Assembly (NCBI RefSeq): GCF_015645385.1
Contig: NZ_JADOET010000014.1
Location: forward strand, 1-64,000
DNA from: Winogradskyella marina
GTDB lineage: Bacteria; Bacteroidota; Bacteroidia; Flavobacteriales; Flavobacteriaceae
Direction of reading: 5' to 3'
DNA length: 64,000 bases
The stretch's first letter is position 1, and each line of letters starts with the position of its first letter. The position numbers were made by a program, and so were the translations under genes. This document shows, in pieces, positions 48,625 through 56,512 of this stretch. The notes beneath the pieces are model-generated. The model had not been told where the DNA came from. It saw nothing but the letters and a program-made list of their open reading frames with translations, and searched no databases.

Positions 48625-49746
48625 ATGATAACAATTAAAGAAGCCACAACAAAAAAGGACTTAAAAGCATTTGTTCGATTTCCTTTTAAATTATATAAAG
48701 ACTCTAAATACTGGGTTCCTCCTATAATTAAACAAGAATTAGAAACGTTTAATAAAGAAAAAAATCCCATATTTAAAGATGCTGAAGCCCGCTTTTTCCT
48801 CGCCTATAAAAATGAAGAAATCGTTGGTAGAATTTCTGCAATTATAAATTGGCTTGAAGTTGATAAACAAGGTATAAAAAAAATGCGTTTTGGGTGGTTT
48901 GATTTTATAGACGACTTAGAGGTTAGCCAGGCTTTATTAAAAACTGTTGAAGACATAGGAAAAGAAAATCAGCTCGAATTTGTAGAAGGCCCTGTTGGCT
49001 TTTCTAATTTAGATAAGGTTGGCGTAATGACTGAAGGTTTTGAGCATTTATCGACTATGATTACATGGTATAATCACGCCTATTACATTAAACATTATGA
49101 AACTTATGGCTTCAAGATTGAAAAAGAATATTCTGAAAGTGAGTTTCCGTTTAAGAATGTAAAACCCGAGTTTTTTAAGAAAGCACAAGAACTTATAAAG
49201 CGTCGTTATAAAATAAAAGCATTAAAATTTACTAAAACAGAGGAAGTAATGCCTTATGCAGACCGCATGTTTGATTTATTTAATGAAAGTTATTCTTCTT
49301 TATCCTCGTTTGTTGAAATCACTGATATTCAAAAAGAATATTTTAAAAAGAAATTTATCAGTTTTGTAAATCCCGAATATATAAAGTTTGTTGTGGATGA
49401 AAACGACAAGTTAATAGGGTTTGCCGTTGTGATGCCAGGATTCGCAAAAGCGCTACAAAAAGCAAATGGCAAATTATTTCCAATGGGATTTTCTCACATT
49501 CTGAAAGCTAAGAAACATAGTAAGGATGTGATTTTCTATTTAATAGGAATTCATCCAGATTACCAAAACAAAGGCGTTCATGCAGTAATCTTTAACGAGT
49601 ATTACGAAACATTTAAAGAAAAAGGAATACAAACCTGCTATAGAACACCAGAACTTGAAGACAATGTAGCGATTAAACAAATCTGGAAACATTTTGACCC
49701 TAAGGTTTATGCCCGACGAAAAACATTGCGAAAAGAATTACTTTAG
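48625..49746 (+). CDS. GNAT-fold acyltransferase-like protein
   Basis: A 373-residue soluble protein with two GNAT-like halves. The N-terminal half contains 'KEATTKKDLKAFVRFPFKLY' and 'AYKNEEIVGRISAIIN', and the C-terminal half 'GIHPDYQNKGVHAVIFNEYY', close to the acetyl-CoA-binding motif A (Q-x-x-G-V-x). Substrate is unknown. The stop codon lies in the first copy of a heptamer repeat (49741-49775). Neighbour: outer-membrane protein upstream. Confidence 0.75.
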   Translation: MITIKEATTKKDLKAFVRFPFKLYKDSKYWVPPIIKQELETFNKEKNPIFKDAEARFFLAYKNEEIVGRISAIINWLEVDKQGIKKMRFGWFDFIDDLEVSQALLKTVEDIGKENQLEFVEGPVGFSNLDKVGVMTEGFEHLSTMITWYNHAYYIKHYETYGFKIEKEYSESEFPFKNVKPEFFKKAQELIKRRYKIKALKFTKTEEVMPYADRMFDLFNESYSSLSSFVEITDIQKEYFKKKFISFVNPEYIKFVVDENDKLIGFAVVMPGFAKALQKANGKLFPMGFSHILKAKKHSKDVIFYLIGIHPDYQNKGVHAVIFNEYYETFKEKGIQTCYRTPELEDNVAIKQIWKHFDPKVYARRKTLRKELL

Positions 49747-49775
49747 ACTTTAGACTTTAGACTTTAGACTTTAGA
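49741..49775. repeat. Five tandem CTTTAGA heptamers at the end of the GNAT-like gene
   Basis: Five perfect 7-bp units, starting in the last codon of the upstream gene. The first contains the stop (TAG, 49744-49746); the unit contains a stop in that frame, so copy-number change cannot extend the protein. A hairpin terminator follows at once. Confidence 0.75.
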
Positions 49776-49780
49776 AAATA

Positions 49781-49821
49781 AAAAAAACGGTCATTACAAT
49801 GTAAGTAATGACCGTTTTTTT
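49781..49821. terminator. Convergent terminator
   Basis: ACGGTCATTAC and GTAATGACCGT form a stem flanked by A and T runs, at the ends of the GNAT-like gene and the oxoamine synthase gene. Confidence 0.9.
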
Positions 49822-49840
49822 ATTTTATGACGTGAATTAA

Positions 49841-51100
49841 TTACTCACCCATTGCTGCAACTAATGCTGCAGACATTCTTTTATATGTTCCGTTAACTAA
49901 TCGTTCTCTAATAGCATCAAAAGCATCTAAAGTTTCGCTTACATCTTCTAACGTGTGCGTTGCTGTAGGAATCATTCTTAATAAAATTAAACCTTTAGGT
50001 ATCACAGGATAAACTACTATAGAACAGAATATTCCGTAATTTTCACGTAAGTCTCTAACTAAAGCCATAGCTTCAGGAATACTTCCTTTTAAATATACAG
50101 GTGTTACACAACTTTGTGTTGTCCCAATATCAAAACCACGTTCTTTTAAACCTGATTGTAATGCATTAACTATAGTCCAAAGATTAGCTTTAAGTTCTGG
50201 CATTGAACGTAACATATCTAAACGTTTTAATGCACCAACAACGAGTTGCATTTGTAACGATTTAGCGAACATTTGAGAACGCAAGTTATATTTTAAATAA
50301 TCTATAATTTCTTTATCAGCTGCAATAAATGCACCTGTACTTGCCATAGATTTAGCGAAGGTTGCGAAATACACATCGATATCATCTTGAACACCTTGCT
50401 CCTCACCTGCACCAGATCCTGTAGCACCAAGTGTACCAAATCCGTGAGCATCATCTACAAAAAATCTAAAGTTGAATTTTTTCTTTAGTTCAACAATTTC
50501 TTTTAAACGACCTTGCTCACCACGCATTCCAAAAACACCTTCAGAAATCACTAAGATTCCACCTCCTGTTTGCTCTGCCATTTTTGTAGCACGCTCAAGG
50601 TTTTTCTCTAAACTTACAATGTCGTTATGCTTATAGGTAAAACGTTTTCCCATATGCAAGCGCACACCATCAATAATACAAGCGTGTGCATCAACATCAT
50701 AAACAATAATATCATCTTTAGCTACCAAAGCGTCAATAGTAGACACCATACCTTGATACCCAAAATTCAAAAGATAAGCTGCCTCTTTATTCACAAAAGC
50801 AGCAAGCTCTTCTTGTAGTTGTTCGTGCAAATCTGTATGACCAGACATCATACGCGCACCCATTGGATACGCTGAACCATATGCAGCACCCGCTTCCGCA
50901 TCTACTTTCCTCACTTCTGGGTGATTCGCCAATCCTAAATAGTCATTGATACTCCAAGTAATAACATCTTTACCCTGAAATTTCATCCTATTAGAAATCT
51001 GTCCTTCAAGCTTTGGAAATACGAAATAACCTTCTGCTTGATCTGCCCATTTTCCTAGTGGTCCTTTATCTTTATAAATCTTTGCAAATAAATCCTTCAT
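49841..51100 (-). CDS. Alpha-oxoamine synthase (serine palmitoyl-/cysteate acyl-transferase-like)
   Basis: A 419-residue PLP enzyme of the alpha-oxoamine synthase family (8-amino-7-oxononanoate synthase, 2-amino-3-ketobutyrate CoA ligase, serine palmitoyltransferase). Lys250 in 'YFATFAKSMAST' forms the PLP aldimine; 'WSINDYLGLANHPEV', 'HACIIDGVRL' and 'FFVDDAHGFG' (Asp216, His219) are conserved. The ending and spacing resemble Bacteroides serine palmitoyltransferase and the cysteate acyltransferase reported for sulfonolipid (capnine) synthesis. Right behind it upstream lies a cysteine-synthase-like gene, but with its own terminator between. Substrate cannot be read from the sequence. Confidence 0.85.
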   Translation of the reverse strand: MKDLFAKIYKDKGPLGKWADQAEGYFVFPKLEGQISNRMKFQGKDVITWSINDYLGLANHPEVRKVDAEAGAAYGSAYPMGARMMSGHTDLHEQLQEELAAFVNKEAAYLLNFGYQGMVSTIDALVAKDDIIVYDVDAHACIIDGVRLHMGKRFTYKHNDIVSLEKNLERATKMAEQTGGGILVISEGVFGMRGEQGRLKEIVELKKKFNFRFFVDDAHGFGTLGATGSGAGEEQGVQDDIDVYFATFAKSMASTGAFIAADKEIIDYLKYNLRSQMFAKSLQMQLVVGALKRLDMLRSMPELKANLWTIVNALQSGLKERGFDIGTTQSCVTPVYLKGSIPEAMALVRDLRENYGIFCSIVVYPVIPKGLILLRMIPTATHTLEDVSETLDAFDAIRERLVNGTYKRMSAALVAAMGE

Positions 51101-51191
51101 GCACGCATACTTTGATATTAACGATTAATTCTATGTTTATTGAACATAAAATCAATGATTAATAATTGTTAATTTATCTAGTTAGTGTCTG

Positions 51192-51199
51192 CAAAATTA
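51192..51199 (-). promoter_or_regulatory. -7 element of the oxoamine synthase gene
   Basis: TAATTTTG on the minus strand, 92 bp before the start codon, fits TAnnTTTG; the -33 element is unclear. Confidence 0.4.
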
Positions 51200-51290
51200 G
51201 GTAATAATATTATGAATGCATAATTTATTTAGTGAAGTATTCAGAAGTTATAAACCACTTTATTCAATTTATTTTACCTAAAAATTCTGC

Positions 51291-51323
51291 AAAAAAAAGC
51301 CTATTACAATTTTAGCAATAGGC
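51291..51323 (-). terminator. Terminator of the cysteine-synthase-like gene
   Basis: GCCTATT (51299-51305) and AATAGGC (51317-51323) pair; on the minus strand a run of eight T follows. It separates the two PLP genes. Confidence 0.85.
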
Positions 51324-51339
51324 ATATGTTTTTTATAAT

Positions 51340-52377
51340 TTATTTAATGTATTCAATTGTGGCTTGTACTGCACTTTTAGCATCAAAAAAGCCTTGATCT
51401 TCCATCCACTTATCGTTATAGACTTTACTCATATAACGCGAGCCATGATCTGGAAATATTACTACAATTTTATCCGTTGGCTTAAACTCACCTTCTTCTT
51501 TCAATTGTTTAATAGCTTGCATAGCTGCACCACTTGTGTACCCTACAAAAAGACCTTCTGTATTTGAAATCTCTCTTGCAGTGTGTGCACTTTCTTCATC
51601 TGTAACTTTTACAAACTTATCTATAGCATCAAAATCTGTAGCCGTAGGAATCAAATTTTTCCCTAGTCCTTCAATTCTGTATGGATAGATTTCTTTTTCA
51701 TCAAACTCACGAGTTTCATGATATTTTTGTAACACAGAACCATAAGCATCGACTCCAATAACTTTTACGTTTGGGTTTTGCTCTTTTAGATATTTTGAGA
51801 TTCCAGAAATAGTACCTCCTGTTCCACTACAAGCAACTAAGTGCGTAATCTCACCTTCTGTCTGCTCCCAAATTTCTGGACCAGTAGTGTGGTAATGAGC
51901 GTCAATATTTAATTGGTTAAAATACTGATTGATATAAATTGATCCGCTATTCTCTTCGTGTAAGCGTTTTGCAACTTCATAATATGAACGAGGGTCGTCT
52001 GCTTTTACATGTGCTGGACAAACATAGACCTTGGCTCCCATAGACTTTAACATGTCTATTTTATCTGGAGACGATTTAGAACTTACAGCCAAAATACATT
52101 CATAGCCTTTAATAGCACTTACCATTGCAATACTAAAACCAGTATTACCAGAAGTGGTTTCTATGATTGTATCTCCAGGTGATAAAATACCTTGGCGCTC
52201 CGCTTCTTCAATAATATGGAATGCAATTCTATCTTTTGAAGAATGACCAGGATTAAATGCTTCTACTTTAGCATAAAAATCACCATCAAAGTCAGCAGTC
52301 AGTTTATTTAATTTGATAAGTGGTGTATTACCTATAAGCTGTAATACATTATCAAACACATTTTTGTTTTGCTTCAT
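51340..52377 (-). CDS. Cysteine synthase / cystathionine-beta-synthase-type PLP enzyme
   Basis: A 345-residue fold-type II PLP enzyme. The lysine motif is unusual: '[11 protein letters not shown]' (Lys48) in place of 'NPGGSVKDR'. '[16 protein letters not shown]' binds the substrate carboxylate and '[15 protein letters not shown]' the phosphate; '[12 protein letters not shown]' is the Ser/Thr loop near the end. It condenses an O-acetyl- or O-phospho-serine with a nucleophile such as sulfide, homocysteine or sulfite; the last would give cysteate. The gene precedes the oxoamine synthase on the same strand with 239 bp between, so a pathway link is possible. No CBS regulatory domain is present. 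Confidence 0.87.
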   Translation of the reverse strand: MKQNKNVFDNVLQLIGNTPLIKLNKLTADFDGDFYAKVEAFNPGHSSKDRIAFHIIEEAERQGILSPGDTIIETTSGNTGFSIAMVSAIKGYECILAVSSKSSPDKIDMLKSMGAKVYVCPAHVKADDPRSYYEVAKRLHEENSGSIYINQYFNQLNIDAHYHTTGPEIWEQTEGEITHLVACSGTGGTISGISKYLKEQNPNVKVIGVDAYGSVLQKYHETREFDEKEIYPYRIEGLGKNLIPTATDFDAIDKFVKVTDEESAHTAREISNTEGLFVGYTSGAAMQAIKQLKEEGEFKPTDKIVVIFPDHGSRYMSKVYNDKWMEDQGFFDAKSAVQATIEYIK

Positions 52378-52427
52378 AAAAAATATTTTTCAGTAACCTA
52401 TTAAATTATTAGACACCTAAAACCTCG

Positions 52428-52435
52428 CAAAAGTA
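52428..52435 (-). promoter_or_regulatory. -7 element of the cysteine-synthase-like gene
   Basis: TACTTTTG (TAnnTTTG) on the minus strand, 51 bp before the start codon, in the narrow gap behind the oligopeptidase gene. Confidence 0.4.
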
Positions 52436-52450
52436 ACATTTTTTTTTTAA

Positions 52451-54514
52451 TTAGCTCGAAATCCCTTCCAAATCAAGTAGAAAAGCAAACTCTTCCGCAT
52501 CTTCCTTTAAGCTTTCAAAACGTCCAGACGCACCACCATGACCAGCATCCATGTTAGTTTTTAAATATAATTTATTAGAATCAGTTTTCATTTCTCTGAG
52601 TTTCGCAACCCACTTAGCAGGTTCCCAATACTGCACTTGCGAATCGTGAAGGCCAGTTGTTATTAACATATTAGGATAATCTTTGGCTTCAACATTATCG
52701 TACGGAGAATAGGATTTAATATAATCATAATAGAGTTTATCATTTGGGTTTCCCCATTCGTCATATTCTCCTGTGGTTAATGGTATAGAATCGTCTAACA
52801 TTGTGGTAATGACATCTACAAAAGGGACTGCAGCAATGATTCCATTATATAATTCTGGTGCATTATTAATTATAGCTCCCATTAACAAACCACCTGCACT
52901 TCCGCCCATAGCATACAAATGTTGAGACGATGTATAACGCTCTTTTATTAAATGAACAGAGCAGGCTATAAAATCCGAAAACGTATTTTTCTTGTGTAAT
53001 AATTTTCCATTTTCGTACCAATCGCGTCCTAAATATTCTCCTCCTCTAATATGCGTAATCACATAAATAAACCCACGATCTAATAAACTCAATCGTATCG
53101 TCGAAAAATAAGGATCAACCGTAGAGCCATAACTTCCATAAGCATATTGCAGTAACGGGTTTGTGCCGTCTTTTTTAATACCTTTTTTATACACTACAGA
53201 CATTGGGATTTTAGTGCCATCTTCTGCAGTTGCCCAAATACGTTCTGAGGTATAATTCTCTTTTTTGAATTTTCCACCTAAAACATCTTGTTCTTTTAAA
53301 ACCGTTTTTGTTTTGGTGCGCATATTAAAATCTATAACCGAAGTTGGTGTGGTGAGCGCGTTGTAACCATAGCGCAATGTTTCGGTATCAAATTCTACAT
53401 TAATACTTGTAAAACAGGTATAGGTTTCATTGTCGAACGGTAAATAGTAATCCTCACTACCATCCCAACGTTTAACCCTAATTTCATTTAAGCCATTTTT
53501 ACGTTCGCTAACCACCAGGTAGTCTTTAAAAATATCGATCCCTTCTACCAACACATCATTTCTATGTGCTATGACTTCACTCCAATTTTCTAAGCCTGTT
53601 TCTGTTTCAGGCGTTTTCATTAATTTGAAATTGGTCGCTTTATCTTTATTGGTTAGGATATAAAAATGACTATCATAATGCGAAATACTATACTCTAACC
53701 CTCTAATTCTTGGTTGAAAGACTTTAAACCTACCTTCAGGATTATCAGCATTTAGAATATGGTATTCATTAGTTAAGGTGCTGTAACAGGCAATAATGAG
53801 ATACTTTCTCGATTTCGATTTGTAAACCGCAACCCCAAATGTATCGTCACCTTCTTCAAAAACCAGTTCATCTTTAGAATTGTCTCCTAAGCGATGTTTA
53901 TAAATTTGAAATGCCCTAAGGGTGACTTCATCTTTCTTCGTGTAAAACAACGTTTCATTGTCATTTGCCCAACTTGAAGATCCTGTAGTATTCAAGATAC
54001 GGTCTACAGCAACCTCATTTGTTTCTAAATTCTTAACATGAATGGTATAATTACGTCGCCCTGTATTATCAATACCATAAGACACTAATTTATTATCTGG
54101 ACTGATACTAATGCCTGCAAGTTTGAAATACGATTCACCTTCAGCCATTTCATTACAATCGAACAATAATTCTTCAGGATTATCTAAACTGTCTTTTTTT
54201 CGTGTGTAGATTGGATAATCTTTTCCTTTTTCGAATTTAGTAATGTACCAATAGCCATTATATTTATAAGGTACAGATGAATCATCTTCTTTGATTCTGG
54301 CTTTCATTTCTTCAAACAAATCCTTTTGAAAACCCTTTGTATGTGCCATTTCACTATCGCAATACTCATTTTCAGCTTTGAGGTAATCAATGACCTCAGG
54401 ATGTTCTCTATCCTTCATCCAAAAATAATTATCAACTCTAATGTCTCCATGCATTTCTAATTGATGTGGTATCTTTTTGGCAATTGGTGGATTTAAAATT
54501 GAGTTTTTTGTCAT
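52451..54514 (-). CDS. ptrB: Oligopeptidase B (S9 family)
   Basis: A 687-residue serine oligopeptidase with a beta-propeller (about 70-410) covering an alpha/beta hydrolase domain. The triad is Ser539 ('YAMGGSAGGLLM'), Asp624 ('ITTGLHDSQVQYWEPAKW') and His659 ('DAGHGGASGRF'), and 'YGSYGSTVDPYFS' plus 'HIRGGEYLGRDWYENGK' are typical of PtrB. It cleaves short peptides after Arg or Lys in the cytoplasm or periplasm; no signal peptide is seen. Divergent from ybaB. Confidence 0.95.
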   Translation of the reverse strand: MTKNSILNPPIAKKIPHQLEMHGDIRVDNYFWMKDREHPEVIDYLKAENEYCDSEMAHTKGFQKDLFEEMKARIKEDDSSVPYKYNGYWYITKFEKGKDYPIYTRKKDSLDNPEELLFDCNEMAEGESYFKLAGISISPDNKLVSYGIDNTGRRNYTIHVKNLETNEVAVDRILNTTGSSSWANDNETLFYTKKDEVTLRAFQIYKHRLGDNSKDELVFEEGDDTFGVAVYKSKSRKYLIIACYSTLTNEYHILNADNPEGRFKVFQPRIRGLEYSISHYDSHFYILTNKDKATNFKLMKTPETETGLENWSEVIAHRNDVLVEGIDIFKDYLVVSERKNGLNEIRVKRWDGSEDYYLPFDNETYTCFTSINVEFDTETLRYGYNALTTPTSVIDFNMRTKTKTVLKEQDVLGGKFKKENYTSERIWATAEDGTKIPMSVVYKKGIKKDGTNPLLQYAYGSYGSTVDPYFSTIRLSLLDRGFIYVITHIRGGEYLGRDWYENGKLLHKKNTFSDFIACSVHLIKERYTSSQHLYAMGGSAGGLLMGAIINNAPELYNGIIAAVPFVDVITTMLDDSIPLTTGEYDEWGNPNDKLYYDYIKSYSPYDNVEAKDYPNMLITTGLHDSQVQYWEPAKWVAKLREMKTDSNKLYLKTNMDAGHGGASGRFESLKEDAEEFAFLLDLEGISS

Positions 54515-54564
54515 CTGTTGTTAAGAAAATTTAATGAAGTTATTTAAAAAGTGACGCAATTTAG

Positions 54565-54572
54565 TAATTTTG
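54565..54572 (+). promoter_or_regulatory. -7 element of ybaB
   Basis: TAATTTTG, exact TAnnTTTG match, 35 bp before the ATG at 54600. It makes the earlier ATG at 54570 unlikely as a start. Confidence 0.45.
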
Positions 54573-54599
54573 TGTCTTAATAATTTAAAAGACAAGATT

Positions 54600-54923
54600 A
54601 TGTTTGGAGATATGATGGGAATGATGGGCAAATTGAAAGAGTCTCAAAAAAAAGTTGAAGAAACTAAAGAGCGCTTACATACCGTTTTAATTGACGAAGC
54701 GAGCAATGACGATAAATTAAAAGTAACGATTACAGCTAATAGAACAATTAAATCTATTGCTATTTCTGATGAATTACTACAGGATAAAGACATGCTTGAA
54801 GATTACTTAATACTTACCCTTAACAAAGCGATCGAAAAAGCGACAAGTGTTCACGAAGCAGAAGTTGCCGCTGTAGCAAAAGAAGGCATGCCAAATATTC
54901 CTGGTTTAGACATGTTTAAATAA
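54600..54923 (+). CDS. YbaB/EbfC nucleoid-associated protein
   Basis: A 107-residue protein of the YbaB/EbfC family ('[20 protein letters not shown]', '[20 protein letters not shown]', '[20 protein letters not shown]'). It forms a dimer that binds DNA without strong sequence preference and affects nucleoid structure and gene expression. I start at 54600 because the TAnnTTTG element at 54565 would place the upstream ATG before or at the transcription start. In many bacteria this gene sits with dnaX and recR; here it is alone, divergent from ptrB. Confidence 0.92.
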   Translation: MFGDMMGMMGKLKESQKKVEETKERLHTVLIDEASNDDKLKVTITANRTIKSIAISDELLQDKDMLEDYLILTLNKAIEKATSVHEAEVAAVAKEGMPNIPGLDMFK

Positions 54924-54962
54924 TTTTTTAGTTCATTTTATGAATTAAAAACCAATAGCAAT

Positions 54963-55345
54963 TAAAGCTACAACGTGACAAAACATTAATAATTATAGAA
55001 GTGAAGTTTTGCTTTAGCTCCAGAGGAGCGATATATTATTTGATCTTTTCTTAATATATCACTCCGCTGGAGTTCAAGGCTACTATCTATAACTTCGTTA
55101 CTAACATAAAACTCCTCTAGAGTTTAAATCATCGAATCACATAGATATTAATTTACTTAAAACAATTTAGGTATTAAAGCTACAGCGTAGCAACATATTA
55201 ATAATTACAAAAAAATTCTGGGTTTTGTTTAGCTCCAGAGGAGTGGTACAATGTTAAAATTTATGCTATAAGAAATATCACTCCGCTGGAGTTCAACGCA
55301 CCATTAGTTATCCTTGTTATTAATATAAAACTCCTAAGTTTTTAT
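54963..55345. repeat. Cluster of REP-like hairpins, some in inverted pairs
   Basis: Hairpin cores: GCTAC/GTGAC at 54967-54979 (degenerate), GCTCC AGA GGAGC at 55017-55029 followed by ATATATTA, its inverted mate ACTCC GCT GGAGT at 55061-55073, GCTAC AGC GTAGC at 55179-55191, GCTCC AGA GGAGT at 55232-55244 and ACTCC GCT GGAGT at 55280-55292, plus an imperfect AAACTC...GAGTTT near 55109. The design (5-bp stem, 3-base loop, AT-rich tail ATATATTAATAA) matches the array at 13321-13505. About 380 bp of non-coding sequence is filled with such units. Confidence 0.8.
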
Positions 55346-55412
55346 CCATTATCAGCTATCGCTATATATTAATATAGAGCTACTAAAGTGTTTTGTTTTT
55401 AAATAATGATAT

Positions 55413-56429
55413 TTAAATAGACTTTAATTCGCCTAGAAGTTTTTCATGCATTTGCTCCGTATAATCCAAATGCGTTACCATTCGTAATTTGTTACTTCCC
55501 ATACCAATAATATGAATATTCTTTTCTTTTAATTTACTTAGGAATTGTGCTTCATCCACATCATCATTCAACTCAAAAATTACGATGTTGGTTTCAATAG
55601 GTTCTACTTTTTTAATTGTCGATAACTTAGTTAACACCTCCCCTATTTCTTTCGCTCGTTTATGATCTTCAGCTAAGCGCTCTATATTATGATCTAATGC
55701 ATATAATCCGGCAGCAGCCAAATAACCTACTTGTCGCATATTACCACCAAAAAGCTTTCTTAAGCTCAAGGATTTTTTCATAATTTCCTCATCTCCAATT
55801 AACACGGAACCAACAGGACAACCCAAACCTTTGCTTAAACACACTGAAATGGTATCGAAAACGCCACCATATTGTAAAGTGGTTTCATTTTTAGCCACCA
55901 AAGCATTCCATAATCGTGCTCCATCTAAATGAAATCCTAAAGTATTGGTTTTACAAATCTTATTTATGTTTTCAATTTCTTGAAAATCCCAACACGCTCC
56001 ACCTCCTTTATTTGTTGTGTTTTCAACTTCAACCAAACTCGCTTGACTGTAATAATAGTCTGTAGGATTTATAGACGCTTTTACTTGTTCTGCTGTAAAC
56101 ATGCCACGATCGCCATCTATCAATTTACATGACGCTCCACTATGAAAAGCCACACCTCCAACTTCATAGTTATAGATATGTGCATACTTATCGCAAATCA
56201 CCTGTTCACCTGGATTGGTGTGTAATTTTATAGCGACTTGATTTGCCATACTTCCCGAAGGGAAAAACAACGCCTTTTGTTTACCAAACATTTTTGCTAA
56301 TCGCTCTTCCAATTGATTAACGGTTGGGTCTTCTCTAAAAACATCGTCACCAACGTGTGCAGATTGCATAGCATCTAACATGCCTTTTGATGGTTTGGTA
56401 ACGGTATCGCTTCTTAAGTCTATTATCAT
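55413..56429 (-). CDS. ltaE: Low-specificity L-threonine aldolase
   Basis: A 338-residue fold-type I PLP enzyme that cleaves threonine (and allo-threonine) to glycine and acetaldehyde. 'MIIDLRSDTVTKPSKGMLDA' opens it; Lys200 in 'SVCLSKGLGCPVGS' carries PLP; 'EVENTTNKGGG' and 'GFHLDGARLWNA' are conserved. The cytoplasmic enzyme supplies glycine besides GlyA. The REP-like cluster lies 3' of it. Confidence 0.92.
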   Translation of the reverse strand: MIIDLRSDTVTKPSKGMLDAMQSAHVGDDVFREDPTVNQLEERLAKMFGKQKALFFPSGSMANQVAIKLHTNPGEQVICDKYAHIYNYEVGGVAFHSGASCKLIDGDRGMFTAEQVKASINPTDYYYSQASLVEVENTTNKGGGACWDFQEIENINKICKTNTLGFHLDGARLWNALVAKNETTLQYGGVFDTISVCLSKGLGCPVGSVLIGDEEIMKKSLSLRKLFGGNMRQVGYLAAAGLYALDHNIERLAEDHKRAKEIGEVLTKLSTIKKVEPIETNIVIFELNDDVDEAQFLSKLKEKNIHIIGMGSNKLRMVTHLDYTEQMHEKLLGELKSI

Positions 56430-56512
56430 ATTTATTTCCCTGAAATTGGGAATCTTTTTTAGTTAAACATTTTTCTCAATAGGTTTCAACTACGCTCAAC
56501 CAGACATCAATA

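Noticed and set aside
49741-49775. Heptamer repeat as a phase-variation switch of the protein
   Set aside because: Each unit has a stop codon in the frame used, so copy changes cannot alter the protein.
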